Below are positions 17,687 to 24,928 of a stretch of DNA of 40,549 nt, one piece after another. The stretch's first letter is position 1; the number at the start of each line of letters is the position of its first letter. The position numbers and the translations under genes were made by a program. Source of the DNA: an uncultured Alphaproteobacteria bacterium (GTDB taxonomy: Bacteria; Pseudomonadota; Alphaproteobacteria; RF32; CAG-239); assembly GCA_944391725.1 (NCBI GenBank), contig CALXUQ010000010.1:1-40549 (forward strand), written 5' to 3'. The notes below the pieces were generated by a model, which worked only from the letters and a program-made list of their open reading frames with translations, was not told where the DNA came from and searched no databases.

Positions 17687-19951
17687 TTAATAAATTTCAA
17701 TATCGTGATCATAGGCATAGGAAATTAATTGCGGGCGCAAACTTTTTTTCTGAGATTTCAACAAGGTATGAATATAGTCAGATAAATCTCCCGCATTAGC
17801 GCTTCTAACCATGCTCTTGACCCGACCGAAAGATGAGCCTGACATGGATAAATTTCTGAACCCTAAACCTATTAAGGCCATCGCTTCTATCGGGTTGCCG
17901 GCCATTTCGCCACAGACCGAGCAATACACGCCATGTTTATTGGCTTTTTCGACCACCTCGCCCATCATCTTCAAAAACGGCGAGGACAAAACATCGTACC
18001 TCTCGGTCAAGCGCGGATTGCCCCTATCGCAGGCAAACAAGAACTGCGCCAAGTCGTTAGTTCCAATGGATATAAAATCGGCTTTTTCCAAAATGGCATC
18101 TAGCTGGAAGATTAAGGCCGGAACTTCAATCATCAGCCCGACATTGACTTTTTTGGGAACTTCGCGGCCACGGCGCTTTTCTTTTTCGAGCTCAATCATT
18201 AGGGTTTCTTTGGCCTCTTCAAACTCGTTTAAGTTTGAAATCATCGGGAACATAACATTGAGCTCTTTACCGGCGGCCGCTCGCAAAAAAGCCCGCACCT
18301 GCTTACGCAAAATGGCACGGCGGTCTAAGGTAATGCGAATCGAACGCCAGCCGATGGCCGGGTTTTCTTCGCCGCTGTTGGTCCAATAGGGCAAAAGCTT
18401 ATCGGAACCGACATCTAAGCTCCTGAAAATAACTTTCCTATCGCCGGCCTTGTCCATCAACTCCTGATAATAAACTTGTTGGCGGTCGACATCGGGCATG
18501 GCCTCGGAGGCCATGAAGGGAATTTCGGTACGATACAACCCTACGCCGTCGCAATTAGTGGAGGCGATGTAATCTAAGTCAAAAGCCAAGCCGACATTGA
18601 TATAAAGGTTAATCCTTACCCCGTCTTTAGTAACTGATGGTTTATCGCGCAGTTCTTCCAGTTTGGCTTGCAGGCGTGCTTTTTCGGCAATTTTATCGCG
18701 GAAACGTGCTTGTACGGCGGCAGAGGGATTTTGATAGACATAGCCTTCGTTGCCGTCAATTGCGATGAGCTCGCCGGTCTTTATTTCATCAAAAATACCC
18801 TTAATCTTGGCAACAACCGGAATCCCCAAGGCTTTGGCCACTATCGCCACGTGCATGGTCGGGGTACCGTCTTCAATGATAAGCCCGCGAATCTTGCTAT
18901 AGTCATAGTCCATTAAATCGGCCGGACCCATGGTCATGGCCACGACAATGATATTTTCACTATCAATGCTCTCAACCGCACCAAAATCGCCCCGCAAATA
19001 TGACTGCAGGCGGTCGGCCACATCGCGCAAATCATGCAAACGTTCTTTTAGGTAATTATCCGTAGTGCCCGAGAGGCGGTTCCACATATCTTCATAGGCG
19101 CGTTCAATGGCGGCCTCGGCGGTCAGCCCACCCATGACATTGTCGGCAATCTTTTTATACCAGCCCTTATCTTGAGCAAACATACGGTAGGCGTCTAAAA
19201 TTTCGACATGTTCGCCAATGCCTAATTTGGTAGAAGTAAACTTCTTTTCCAAATCTTCATTCATTTGGCGGTGTGCGGTTTCTAATCGTTGCAATTCTTG
19301 CTGTTTGTCTTCGGCAAAAATTTTGGTAACGGCTTGACGGCGACGGTGGACAACCGCATTGCCCAAGCCATAGCCTTTACTCAAGCTCAAACCGCGGACT
19401 TTTTCACGGTCGACCACGCCACGCTCCTTGATGAGTTTTTTCTTATACTCATTCATCTCATCAGAGGCGACAAGCTCGCTTAAAACCATGGCAATGGTTT
19501 CTAAACTATCAATCTCTTGCGGAGTATATTCATGTTGTTCGCGGTGCTGGATGGTCAAAACACCAATCGCACGGTTCCAGCGAATGAGCGGCACGCCCAA
19601 AAATGATTTATAATTTTCTTCGCCCAAATCCGGTTTGTAGGAAAATTTGGGGTGCGACCAGGCATCAGACACGGCCAAGGAGCGGTTGTTTTGAGCAACC
19701 TCACCAACCAAGCCTTCGCTAAAGCGCAGGTATATTTTGTGTGCAACTCCACGGTTGAAACCATAAGAGGCAAAAAGCTCTAAAGTATAGTCATCGATGG
19801 CAACATAGCAGTTAGCGGCATCGGCCGACATTTTGTTGGCAATCAGCGCAACAATTTGTTCCAGCTTCTCTTGAATAGAAGCCTGACCTCCGGTGATTTG
19901 GCGCATTTCTCTTAATATTTCCATCGCCTGATTTACGGCCGGTGACTGCAT
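17687..19951 (-). CDS. ptsP: Phosphoenolpyruvate-protein phosphotransferase, nitrogen PTS enzyme I (PtsP)
   Basis: The order GAF domain (about residues 20-165), enzyme I N-terminal domain, phosphohistidine domain and PEP-binding barrel identifies PtsP. PtsP starts the nitrogen-type phosphotransferase chain from PEP. The phosphorylated His lies in DGTPTMHVAIVAKALGIPVV (about residue 366); many relatives have TSH or TAH here. The barrel shows GVGLYRTEIPFM, the Arg pair region PAIGWRSIRITLDR, and the active-site Cys in VYCSVCGEMAGNP. The start is uncertain: ATG 19951, or GTG 19963, four residues longer. No NPr or EIIA gene is in this window. It heads the ptsP-rodZ-ispG-hisS-prfA block and is divergent from a cupin gene. 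Confidence 0.95.
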   Translation of the reverse strand: MQSPAVNQAMEILREMRQITGGQASIQEKLEQIVALIANKMSADAANCYVAIDDYTLELFASYGFNRGVAHKIYLRFSEGLVGEVAQNNRSLAVSDAWSHPKFSYKPDLGEENYKSFLGVPLIRWNRAIGVLTIQHREQHEYTPQEIDSLETIAMVLSELVASDEMNEYKKKLIKERGVVDREKVRGLSLSKGYGLGNAVVHRRRQAVTKIFAEDKQQELQRLETAHRQMNEDLEKKFTSTKLGIGEHVEILDAYRMFAQDKGWYKKIADNVMGGLTAEAAIERAYEDMWNRLSGTTDNYLKERLHDLRDVADRLQSYLRGDFGAVESIDSENIIVVAMTMGPADLMDYDYSKIRGLIIEDGTPTMHVAIVAKALGIPVVAKIKGIFDEIKTGELIAIDGNEGYVYQNPSAAVQARFRDKIAEKARLQAKLEELRDKPSVTKDGVRINLYINVGLAFDLDYIASTNCDGVGLYRTEIPFMASEAMPDVDRQQVYYQELMDKAGDRKVIFRSLDVGSDKLLPYWTNSGEENPAIGWRSIRITLDRRAILRKQVRAFLRAAAGKELNVMFPMISNLNEFEEAKETLMIELEKEKRRGREVPKKVNVGLMIEVPALIFQLDAILEKADFISIGTNDLAQFLFACDRGNPRLTERYDVLSSPFLKMMGEVVEKANKHGVYCSVCGEMAGNPIEAMALIGLGFRNLSMSGSSFGRVKSMVRSANAGDLSDYIHTLLKSQKKSLRPQLISYAYDHDIEIY

Positions 19952-20059
19952 ATTTTTTCTCACTTATTAAGCTACTAACTTTTTTGTTCTTGCGCTTTTA
20001 GTTATATTGCCTATATTAGTTTTCATCAAGTACAATTTTTTAATTGGGAGCAAAAAATA

Positions 20060-20425
20060 ATGGCAAATGCTTATAATAGAGGTGACAAGGACACTCGTCC
20101 GTGGGGCACTTGGGAAGTTTTAGATGCCGGAGACGGTTTCTGCGTCAAAAGAATCTGCGTCACTCCGGGAAGCATCTTATCTTTGCAATCTCATCATCAT
20201 CGGGCCGAACACTGGATTATTGTGAAAGGCGAGGCTTTGGTGACACTTGGTGAAGATAAATTGGTTAAAAAGGCGAACGAATCGGTTTATATTCCGGCCG
20301 AAACCAAGCACCGTATCCAAAACAACGGCAAAGAAAATATGGAATTTATTGAAGTACAAACTGGCGCAATTCTTGATGAAAATGATATTGTGCGCTATGA
20401 AGACAGCTATGGGCGGGTAAGCTAA
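20060..20425 (+). CDS. Cupin, mannose-6-phosphate isomerase type II-like
   Basis: This 121-residue single cupin matches the C-terminal isomerase half of bifunctional ManC/AlgA enzymes but stands alone. It has RPWGTWEVLDAGDGFCVKRI, then the metal-binding cupin motif LQSHHHRAEHWIIVKGEALV (about residues 47-66), and a second motif VYIPAETKHRIQNNG. All metal ligands appear present, so it could interconvert mannose- and fructose-6-phosphate. No guanylyltransferase gene is adjacent. GGGAG precedes the ATG. It has its own downstream terminator and is divergent from ptsP. The substrate is inferred from family similarity. Confidence 0.82.
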   Translation: MANAYNRGDKDTRPWGTWEVLDAGDGFCVKRICVTPGSILSLQSHHHRAEHWIIVKGEALVTLGEDKLVKKANESVYIPAETKHRIQNNGKENMEFIEVQTGAILDENDIVRYEDSYGRVS

Positions 20426-20447
20426 ACGCCTACTCTAATCGACACTA

Positions 20448-20480
20448 AAAAAAGCACTCTTTGCAGAGTGCTTTTCTTTT
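20448..20480. terminator. Bidirectional intrinsic terminator
   Basis: An 11-bp stem, AAAAGCACTCT (20450-20460) with AGAGTGCTTTT (20465-20475), has a TTGC loop and A- and T-runs outside. It lies between the convergent cupin and isochorismatase-like genes. Confidence 0.9.
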
Positions 20481-20482
20481 TA

Positions 20483-21031
20483 TCAGATGACATATTTTCG
20501 GGTTATTTCTTTGAACTTTGGGGAACCGGCTTTTTGCAACCACTCAAAAATCACCATCTCAATACTTACCACCTCAATATTATTGTGCATCAGGCGGTGC
20601 AGGCCCAAAACGTGTTGGATTTGTTTTCGCGAGGAGCAGGCATTGGACACCACAAAAACTTCATAACCTGCCGCTTGCAACTCAATGGCGGTTTGAACCA
20701 CGCAGATATGAGTTTCTACTCCGGCAATAATTATCTGCTTTTTGCCGCTATTTTCAATCGCGGCACGAATCTGTTCGTTTTGCAAGCAGGAAAACTCCAA
20801 TTTGTCCAGATACGGCGTTCCTTCTGCCGCCTCATGACGCAAATCGACCATGGTTTGCCCCAGCCCTTGCGGATATTGCTCGGTTATGATACAGGGTACC
20901 GAAAGCTCGCGGGCAACCCCTAACAACTTGGCACAACCGCTTATGACCTCGCGGGGATTATCCATGGCCGGAGCTAAGCGCTCTTGAACATCTATTACCA
21001 AAAGCAAAGAATCTTCTTTTTTCATTAACAT
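20483..21031 (-). CDS. Isochorismatase-family cysteine hydrolase
   Basis: The 182-residue product is an alpha/beta hydrolase of the isochorismatase-like family, whose members cleave small amides or vinyl ethers. The catalytic triad is visible: Asp in LLVIDVQERL near the N-terminus, Lys in LDKLEFSC, and the nucleophile Cys in AGVETHICVVQTA. The pattern resembles the YcaC/hydrolase group, so the substrate cannot be named. The start at 21031 has AGGA eight bases upstream; the frame is open to 21079 without a ribosome site. It ends with TGA followed directly by TAA, then the shared terminator. Confidence 0.85.
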   Translation of the reverse strand: MLMKKEDSLLLVIDVQERLAPAMDNPREVISGCAKLLGVARELSVPCIITEQYPQGLGQTMVDLRHEAAEGTPYLDKLEFSCLQNEQIRAAIENSGKKQIIIAGVETHICVVQTAIELQAAGYEVFVVSNACSSRKQIQHVLGLHRLMHNNIEVVSIEMVIFEWLQKAGSPKFKEITRKYVI

Positions 21032-21128
21032 TGGGCGTTTCCTAATATTTTGAAGTTGACTTGAACCGATAAAATACATAATATCTTACTAAATTATATT
21101 TAACCATCAATTTATAAGAAGAAATAAC

Positions 21129-21950
21129 ATGAATTTTTATGATTTAGGACTGAGCGAAAAAACCATTCAGGCGATTGATGAATTTGGCATCAAAGAGCCG
21201 ACCACCGTGCAAAGCGATGTCATTCCCTCAATTTTGCAAGGGAAAGATGTGTTTACCATTGCTCCGGGGGGCTGCGGCAAAACTACTTCTTATGTCTTTC
21301 CGTTGATTGATATCATCAGCCGCAAAAAATCTAATACCAATATTCTCATCATCACTCCGGATTCAGAACAGGCTGTGGTGACTTCCGACAGATTGGCGAT
21401 TTTTAATAAATATCACGAAATCAACGAGGCAACCATCAAAAATAAAGATGAAGAAATTAGTGATGAAGCCAATGTCATTATCGGTGCTCCGGATTTGTTG
21501 GTGGATTTGGTGGACGAACACAAAATCGACCTTTCTAATATCAACATCTTGGTTGTGGATGATATTAACCTGATTAAGAAAAACAAACAGCTCGGAAATT
21601 TGGAAAAAATCTTGGAGATTTTGCCAGCTGACAAGCAAAATATCGTATACACCAATCGGCGCTCCAAAGAAACTCAATCTATTTTGGAAAAAATCTTAAA
21701 AGCGCCTGAGGAAATTAAGGTTGATAAAGCCAAAGAACAAGAAGCCGCCATCAATTCTAATCGTCAGCCTGAGCCGCAAGAAAAATCTGCCGCTCCGGCG
21801 CCTAAAGCTAAAAATCCGGCTCTGGTTTCGCGCTTTAAGGCTCCGCAAAAAGACAAACAAGCTATCGAGATGGCTAAGAAATATAACTCTTTCTTAGGTA
21901 AAACTCCGGAATTTTTGCTTATTCAGGGCAATTTGGCTGAGGGCGAATAA
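21129..21950 (+). CDS. Degenerate DEAD-box-like protein with only the first RecA domain
   Basis: The N-terminus follows the DEAD-box RNA helicase pattern: MNFYDLGLSEKTIQAI, a Q-motif region EPTTVQSDVIPSIL, and a P-loop APGGCGKTT (residues 45-53, canonical form AxTGSGKT). Later motifs are eroded: DEAD reads VVDDIN (about residue 148), and the SAT position reads YTN. The second RecA domain, with motifs IV-VI, is missing. A Pro/Ala/Lys-rich linker leads to a short C-terminal block ending at residue 273. The frame is clean and a strong terminator follows, so this is not an obvious truncation by mutation. It may bind ATP or RNA but is unlikely to unwind RNA. Confidence 0.75.
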   Translation: MNFYDLGLSEKTIQAIDEFGIKEPTTVQSDVIPSILQGKDVFTIAPGGCGKTTSYVFPLIDIISRKKSNTNILIITPDSEQAVVTSDRLAIFNKYHEINEATIKNKDEEISDEANVIIGAPDLLVDLVDEHKIDLSNINILVVDDINLIKKNKQLGNLEKILEILPADKQNIVYTNRRSKETQSILEKILKAPEEIKVDKAKEQEAAINSNRQPEPQEKSAAPAPKAKNPALVSRFKAPQKDKQAIEMAKKYNSFLGKTPEFLLIQGNLAEGE

Positions 21951-21970
21951 ATCTTTCTTTATAATAATTA

Positions 21971-22000
21971 AAAACCCCTGATTACTCATCGGGGGTTTTA
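21971..22000 (+). terminator. Intrinsic terminator after the DEAD-box-like gene
   Basis: A 9-bp stem, ACCCCTGAT (21974-21982) with ATCGGGGGT (21988-21996, one G-U pair), has a five-base loop and is followed by TTTTATTTT. A-runs on the left may let it act for the convergent META-domain gene too. Confidence 0.85.
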
Positions 22001-22024
22001 TTTTGGTGTTTTTCAGCCGTGGAA

Positions 22025-22504
22025 CTATTTGCTGTCTTCCATGTTTTCTTTGCGATTTTGCATGGCTTTTTTGGTATATCGATTGTTGGCCGAAACATTT
22101 TCCGAATCAAGATCTATCATTTCTTCATAAACCAACTCTTGGTCGTCTGAGGTATATAAAGTCAGCTTTTTGCCATCAAGCTTAAAGCTTTTGACTTTAG
22201 GCAACTGAGCCAAATATTTCTGCTCGGCTTCCATTTGCTCTTGAGGGCCCATCATCATGGTAGAACCGGCCGGACTAAAGGTGAGATCATTGCCATTTAG
22301 GGTGTACATACCAAAATAGCGGTTAACTGCCGATTTGCCAAAGAAACGATTGCTTTTGCCCTCAAAACCTAGGGTAATGTGAATATTTTCGGGGACGTTG
22401 CGCAAAATATATTCTTTATCAACAAAAGTGCCGGGAGTTTCTGCTTCTTTTTGGCAGGCGCCCAAGGCCAAAAACACCAAGAATAGACTTAAAAGTTTTT
22501 TCAT
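22025..22504 (-). CDS. META-domain (HslJ-like) lipoprotein
   Basis: The product has a lipoprotein signal with the lipobox ALGAC at about residues 14-18 (from this start). A META/HslJ-like domain follows, with the family pattern VNRYFGMYTLNGNDLTFSPA, STMMMGPQEQMEAEQKYL and KLTLYTSDDQELVYE. META domains are envelope proteins; HslJ is linked to novobiocin resistance in E. coli, but the role here is unknown. The ribosome site GGAG is spaced best from the second of two adjacent ATGs (22504 rather than 22507). The C-terminal 30 residues are charged and beyond the domain. Confidence 0.82.
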   Translation of the reverse strand: MKKLLSLFLVFLALGACQKEAETPGTFVDKEYILRNVPENIHITLGFEGKSNRFFGKSAVNRYFGMYTLNGNDLTFSPAGSTMMMGPQEQMEAEQKYLAQLPKVKSFKLDGKKLTLYTSDDQELVYEEMIDLDSENVSANNRYTKKAMQNRKENMEDSK

Positions 22505-22595
22505 CATTTTCTCCTTTGTTAAATAATGTATGAGAATATTGATAAAACGAATCTAAGCTTAGCGCAACATTTATTCAGCGGTTGCGGATAACATC

Positions 22596-22763
22596 TTAAG
22601 AATTTTGCGCCTCAGAATCGCGCTGTTGCTTGAGTTTTTGGCGTTCTTCTTGCTGTTTTTTGCGTTTTTCGAGGTTTTTGCGCAAGGCTTCGGCCTCGCG
22701 ATTAAAACGGGCTTCCTCCCGTGGGCGCGACTTTTTTCCCTCGCTAATGCTTTCTTTATTCAT
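22596..22763 (-). CDS. Small highly charged protein, 55 residues
   Basis: This short frame starts at an ATG preceded by GTGGAGA and encodes MNKESISEGKKSRPREEARF followed by a Lys/Arg/Gln/Glu-rich helix ending EAQNS. The composition suggests one long basic amphipathic helix or coiled coil, perhaps binding nucleic acid. Short proteins of this style (N-R-E-A-E-A-L-R-K-N-L-x-K-R-K) occur in alphaproteobacteria without known function. The good ribosome site and lack of overlap support it. No terminator is visible in the roughly 90 bases before the META-domain gene, so the two may share a transcript. Confidence 0.6.
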   Translation of the reverse strand: MNKESISEGKKSRPREEARFNREAEALRKNLEKRKKQQEERQKLKQQRDSEAQNS

Positions 22764-22812
22764 AATTTTCTCCACAAATTGAAAATATTTTTAAAATAAT
22801 TGTAAAACATAC

Positions 22813-22841
22813 TTGATTTTATTTAAATGTTTATGTATGTT
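22813..22841 (+). promoter_or_regulatory. Predicted promoter of tRNA-Thr
   Basis: TTGATT (22813-22818), a 17-base spacer, then TATGTT (22836-22841) lie about 31 bases before the tRNA 5' end. Spacing is ideal; the boxes match the consensus imperfectly. Confidence 0.5.
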
Positions 22842-22872
22842 TCACACACAGGCAAGATGATTAGCCTTCTTT

Positions 22873-22947
22873 GCCGCCATAGCTCAGTGGTAGAGCACGT
22901 CATTGGTAATGACGGGGTCGTAAGTCCGATTCTTACTGGCGGCACCA
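22873..22947 (+). tRNA. tRNA-Thr (anticodon GGT)
   Basis: A full cloverleaf can be drawn. The acceptor is GCCGCCA with TGGCGGC (7 bp), the D-arm GCTC/GAGC with loop AGTGGTA, and the anticodon stem CGTCA/TGACG with loop TTGGTAA (GGT). The variable loop is GGGTC, the T-stem GTAAG/CTTAC, then A and encoded CCA. The T-loop is TCCGATT: position 55, almost always T (pseudouridine), is C. A terminator hairpin begins at the discriminator base. The last 16 bases are repeated at 23115-23130. Confidence 0.93.
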
Positions 22948-22985
22948 CTAAAAAAGCCTCCCCCAAGGGAGGCTTTTTTAGTGGT
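22944..22985. terminator. Long hairpin terminator starting at the tRNA CCA end
   Basis: ACCACTAAAAAAGCCTCCC (22944-22962) pairs with GGGAGGCTTTTTTAGTGGT (22967-22985) through a CCAA loop, giving a 19-bp stem. Its core GCCTCCC/GGGAGGC with T6 is a normal terminator. Unusually, the stem includes the tRNA's own discriminator base and CCA. Confidence 0.88.
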
Positions 22986-23000
22986 TGTTTTTAGTTAGGA

Positions 23001-23114
23001 GCGGACTTACGAAGGAAAGTAAGTCCGGCGACAGAGCCAAGCAAAGTTCGGCTCTGGAGAGCGAGCAAAGCGAGAACCGAAGGTTTGCGCAGTGGCTTTG
23101 GCCGCGCGCACAAG
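23001..23114 (+). other. Array of four predicted hairpins inside a split tRNA 3' repeat
   Basis: Four stems follow one another. CGGACTTAC/GTAAGTCCG is 9 bp (23002-23010, 23019-23027). CAGAGCC/GGCTCTG is 7 bp (23032-23038, 23050-23056). AACC/GGTT is small (23075-23078, 23082-23085). GCGC-A-GTGGC/GCCGC-GCGC is 9 bp with one bulge (23087-23109). GC content is well above the flanks. GTAAGTCCG (23019-23027) is identical to the tRNA T-arm start at 22920-22928. I see no protein or known RNA family; it could be a structured RNA or a dispersed repeat. Confidence 0.55.
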
Positions 23115-23130
23115 CTTACTGGCGGCACCA
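23115..23130 (+). repeat. Second copy of the tRNA-Thr 3' end
   Basis: CTTACTGGCGGCACCA is an exact copy of 22932-22947 (T-stem 3' strand, acceptor 3' strand, discriminator, CCA). Only the 3' end is repeated; no matching acceptor 5' strand is seen upstream. Such direct repeats are left by integration into a tRNA gene or by partial tRNA duplication. Confidence 0.85.
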
Positions 23131-23141
23131 TTTTTTAGAAC

Positions 23142-23164
23142 GCACCGTTAAAGGTGCTTTTTTT
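23142..23164 (+). terminator. Intrinsic terminator after the hairpin array
   Basis: GCACC (23142-23146) pairs with GGTGC (23153-23157) over a 6-base loop, followed by seven T. The short stem is offset by a strong T-run. Its presence suggests the preceding array was, or is, the end of a transcript. From here to 23346 I see nothing else. Confidence 0.65.
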
Positions 23165-23346
23165 GTATGTATTCCAAGGCTTTTTAGTTTGTCAGATTTT
23201 GAGATGGTTAAATCCTTATCTCCCATATCATTTAACTAGTATGATTGATGAACTCTCACATTTATATTGTCGTGTTATTCATCAAATCAGAGCTGTAAAA
23301 ACTCAACCTGTGCGTAAACCTATTAAATATTTTATATTTATCAAGT

Positions 23347-24057
23347 TCAAAGCAACAATTGTTTATAATATTTAATATTTTCATCGTTTTTATCAATGCT
23401 AATCTGTTGAATTCCTTGAGTATTATCTGTAATATTGTTAGAAAGGACATACAACATATAAGGCATTACCTCATTAAGATCTCCAGAACTACCTACACTT
23501 GTAATTACAGTATTCCACAGCTGTTCTCCAGCTTCTTTTTTATTTTTCACAATTTTTCTTGCATCCATATACAGATATCTTATATACAACAATACCGTTT
23601 GATTAATCGGAGTATATCCTGTAATTCCATATTGAGGTGTATATTCAGTATGGGAGGAAACGTTTCCTATATAATTACCATAACCTACATTCTGAAAATG
23701 AACATTTCCAGATGTAGTTGATGATGAAATACCTGTAACACCATAATTTGGAATAAAAGATGTTTGGTTTATAGCTTGCGGCTTGGATATTCCATAATCA
23801 AAAAAGACCACACAATTTGCTTTATTATATTTATCTACAATTTTAATATTATTATTCTTTAAAACTTTAATCAAAGACAAAATATAACGTTTATGAATAA
23901 TCATGTCCTCATCTTTATCTGTAATTGGCATTAGAATGCAATTATTATAATTGACCAATTCTTCATTAGAAAGAGCTATAGAATTTACCTTTATTTCGTA
24001 ATGAGTCATAGAACACGCGGTTACAAACAGAAGCAAAATACTTATAATCTTTTTCAC
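23347..24057 (-). CDS. AT-rich lipoprotein of unknown function
   Basis: The 236-residue product starts with a lipoprotein signal (KKIISILLLFVTAC, lipobox VTAC at about residues 12-15), so it should be anchored in the envelope. The middle has Gly/Ser/Thr/Tyr-rich sequence with two related units, NYGVTGISSS and QYGITGYTPI, around residues 105-155. A segment LLYIRYLYMDARKIV follows, resembling surface lipoproteins that pack as beta-sheet. I cannot name a family. The start is GTG with AGGAG nine bases upstream. Codon use is strongly AT-rich compared with the housekeeping genes. It is a single gene ending in TGA. Confidence 0.7.
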   Translation of the reverse strand: MKKIISILLLFVTACSMTHYEIKVNSIALSNEELVNYNNCILMPITDKDEDMIIHKRYILSLIKVLKNNNIKIVDKYNKANCVVFFDYGISKPQAINQTSFIPNYGVTGISSSTTSGNVHFQNVGYGNYIGNVSSHTEYTPQYGITGYTPINQTVLLYIRYLYMDARKIVKNKKEAGEQLWNTVITSVGSSGDLNEVMPYMLYVLSNNITDNTQGIQQISIDKNDENIKYYKQLLL

Positions 24058-24133
24058 TAGAAATTCTCCTAATCTTTATGTTGGATAGAATTATAAATAT
24101 ATTTTATGAAAAATCAATAAACAAACGAATTAA

Positions 24134-24256
24134 CTAGCTGGCATTAATGTCATAAAGTGCTTCAATTTTATAGCAAAGTTGTTTAAAATCGTCATAAAAA
24201 TTAGTCCGATAATTACATAGCAAAAGCGCACGAATAAGAATCCTGGGAATATTCAT
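24134..24256 (-). CDS. Possible very small protein or gene remnant
   Basis: A 40-residue frame (MNIPRILIRALLLCNYRTNF...) lies in the roughly 300-base gap between the lipoprotein and the next plus-strand gene. It has no convincing ribosome site and matches nothing I know. The basic, hydrophobic N-terminus could be chance. Apart from this frame the gap shows nothing clear. Confidence 0.2.
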   Translation of the reverse strand: MNIPRILIRALLLCNYRTNFYDDFKQLCYKIEALYDINAS

Positions 24257-24358
24257 ATAAATTAATTATATCCCGTTTTTACTTGAATCTTTTGTAATTT
24301 TTGCTAGTTTTGAGCTCGGAAAATAAACATTATGTTGTACAATTAAAATATTATCATT

Positions 24359-24763
24359 ATGAAAAACGCAAAAATTTTATTTACTGCCGTTTTTGGCGTT
24401 GGGGCATTTGTTGCCGGCGGATTGGCTTGGATCGATTGGTGTCGGAAAGATTATATGAGCTCATCGATTATGCTCATGATGTCGTTATGCTGTATCGCTT
24501 TCATTGCAGATATTTGGTATAAATCTCCTGAAATGAAAAAGGCTGAGTTATTTCATGAGAAAAAGTGCAAGGCACTTAAATTCGTGACTGAGCAAAAGCG
24601 AGGAACCAAAGCTGACTTTTGTCAGAAATATGGAGAAGATGTTTATGAGCATTGTCTTAATAAAGGTTATATCCATGAACCTCTGGATTGCGATGCGCAA
24701 AATATGCGCTGGGAAGCCACCAAGCACGCTGACATTATCAACTCTAAATTTAACGGTGATTAA
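24359..24763 (+). CDS. Small protein with two membrane segments
   Basis: The 134-residue product has two hydrophobic stretches (about residues 7-24, LFTAVFGVGAFVAGGLAW, and 34-52, SSIMLMMSLCCIAFIADIW) joined by a short charged turn. A soluble C-terminal part of about 80 residues follows with conserved-looking Cys and acidic positions (TKADFCQKYGEDVYEHCLNKGYI), which resembles a small helical domain. No family is recognised. The ribosome site is weak. A hairpin with a long loop follows the stop. The neighbours give no functional clue. Confidence 0.6.
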   Translation: MKNAKILFTAVFGVGAFVAGGLAWIDWCRKDYMSSSIMLMMSLCCIAFIADIWYKSPEMKKAELFHEKKCKALKFVTEQKRGTKADFCQKYGEDVYEHCLNKGYIHEPLDCDAQNMRWEATKHADIINSKFNGD

Positions 24764-24769
24764 TAGTTA

Positions 24770-24815
24770 AACTAAACTCACTGTGATTGCTTCGACAATG
24801 ACGGGGAGTTTAGTT
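24770..24815 (+). terminator. Possible terminator with a branched hairpin
   Basis: AACTAAACTC (24770-24779) pairs perfectly with GAGTTTAGTT (24806-24815). An inner ATTG/CAAT stem sits in the 26-base loop. The T-run after it is interrupted (GTTGTTGTT), so termination may be weak. Confidence 0.35.
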
Positions 24816-24860
24816 GTTGTTCAATCTGTACAAAAATTGTGCATATTTGCTTTAAGTTTA

Positions 24861-24889
24861 TTGATAAAACATCAACATACTTATATGAG
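24861..24889 (+). promoter_or_regulatory. Possible promoter of the O-acyltransferase pair
   Basis: TTGATA (24861-24866), a 17-base spacer and TATGAG (24884-24889) lie 40 bases before the GTG start. The first box is also part of a small inverted repeat, TTGATaaaacATCAA. Consensus match is moderate in an AT-rich setting. Confidence 0.35.
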
Positions 24890-24928
24890 TAAAATAAGTT
24901 TGACACCTATTAGTAGAGTTGGAAAGCA

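Noticed and set aside
22948..23114. An integrated mobile element with attL/attR at the tRNA
   Set aside because: The two repeats are only 167 bases apart and no integrase is present, so a classical integrative element cannot be claimed; only a repeat or remnant is reported.
22985..23239. An 84-codon plus-strand reading frame through the hairpin array
   Set aside because: It runs through the stems and the tRNA 3' repeat, has no ribosome site, and its sequence is explained by the repeat structure.
23347..24057. Readthrough of the lipoprotein TGA (followed by a second TGA, then TAA)
   Set aside because: It would add only two or three residues and TGA is a normal stop in this window.
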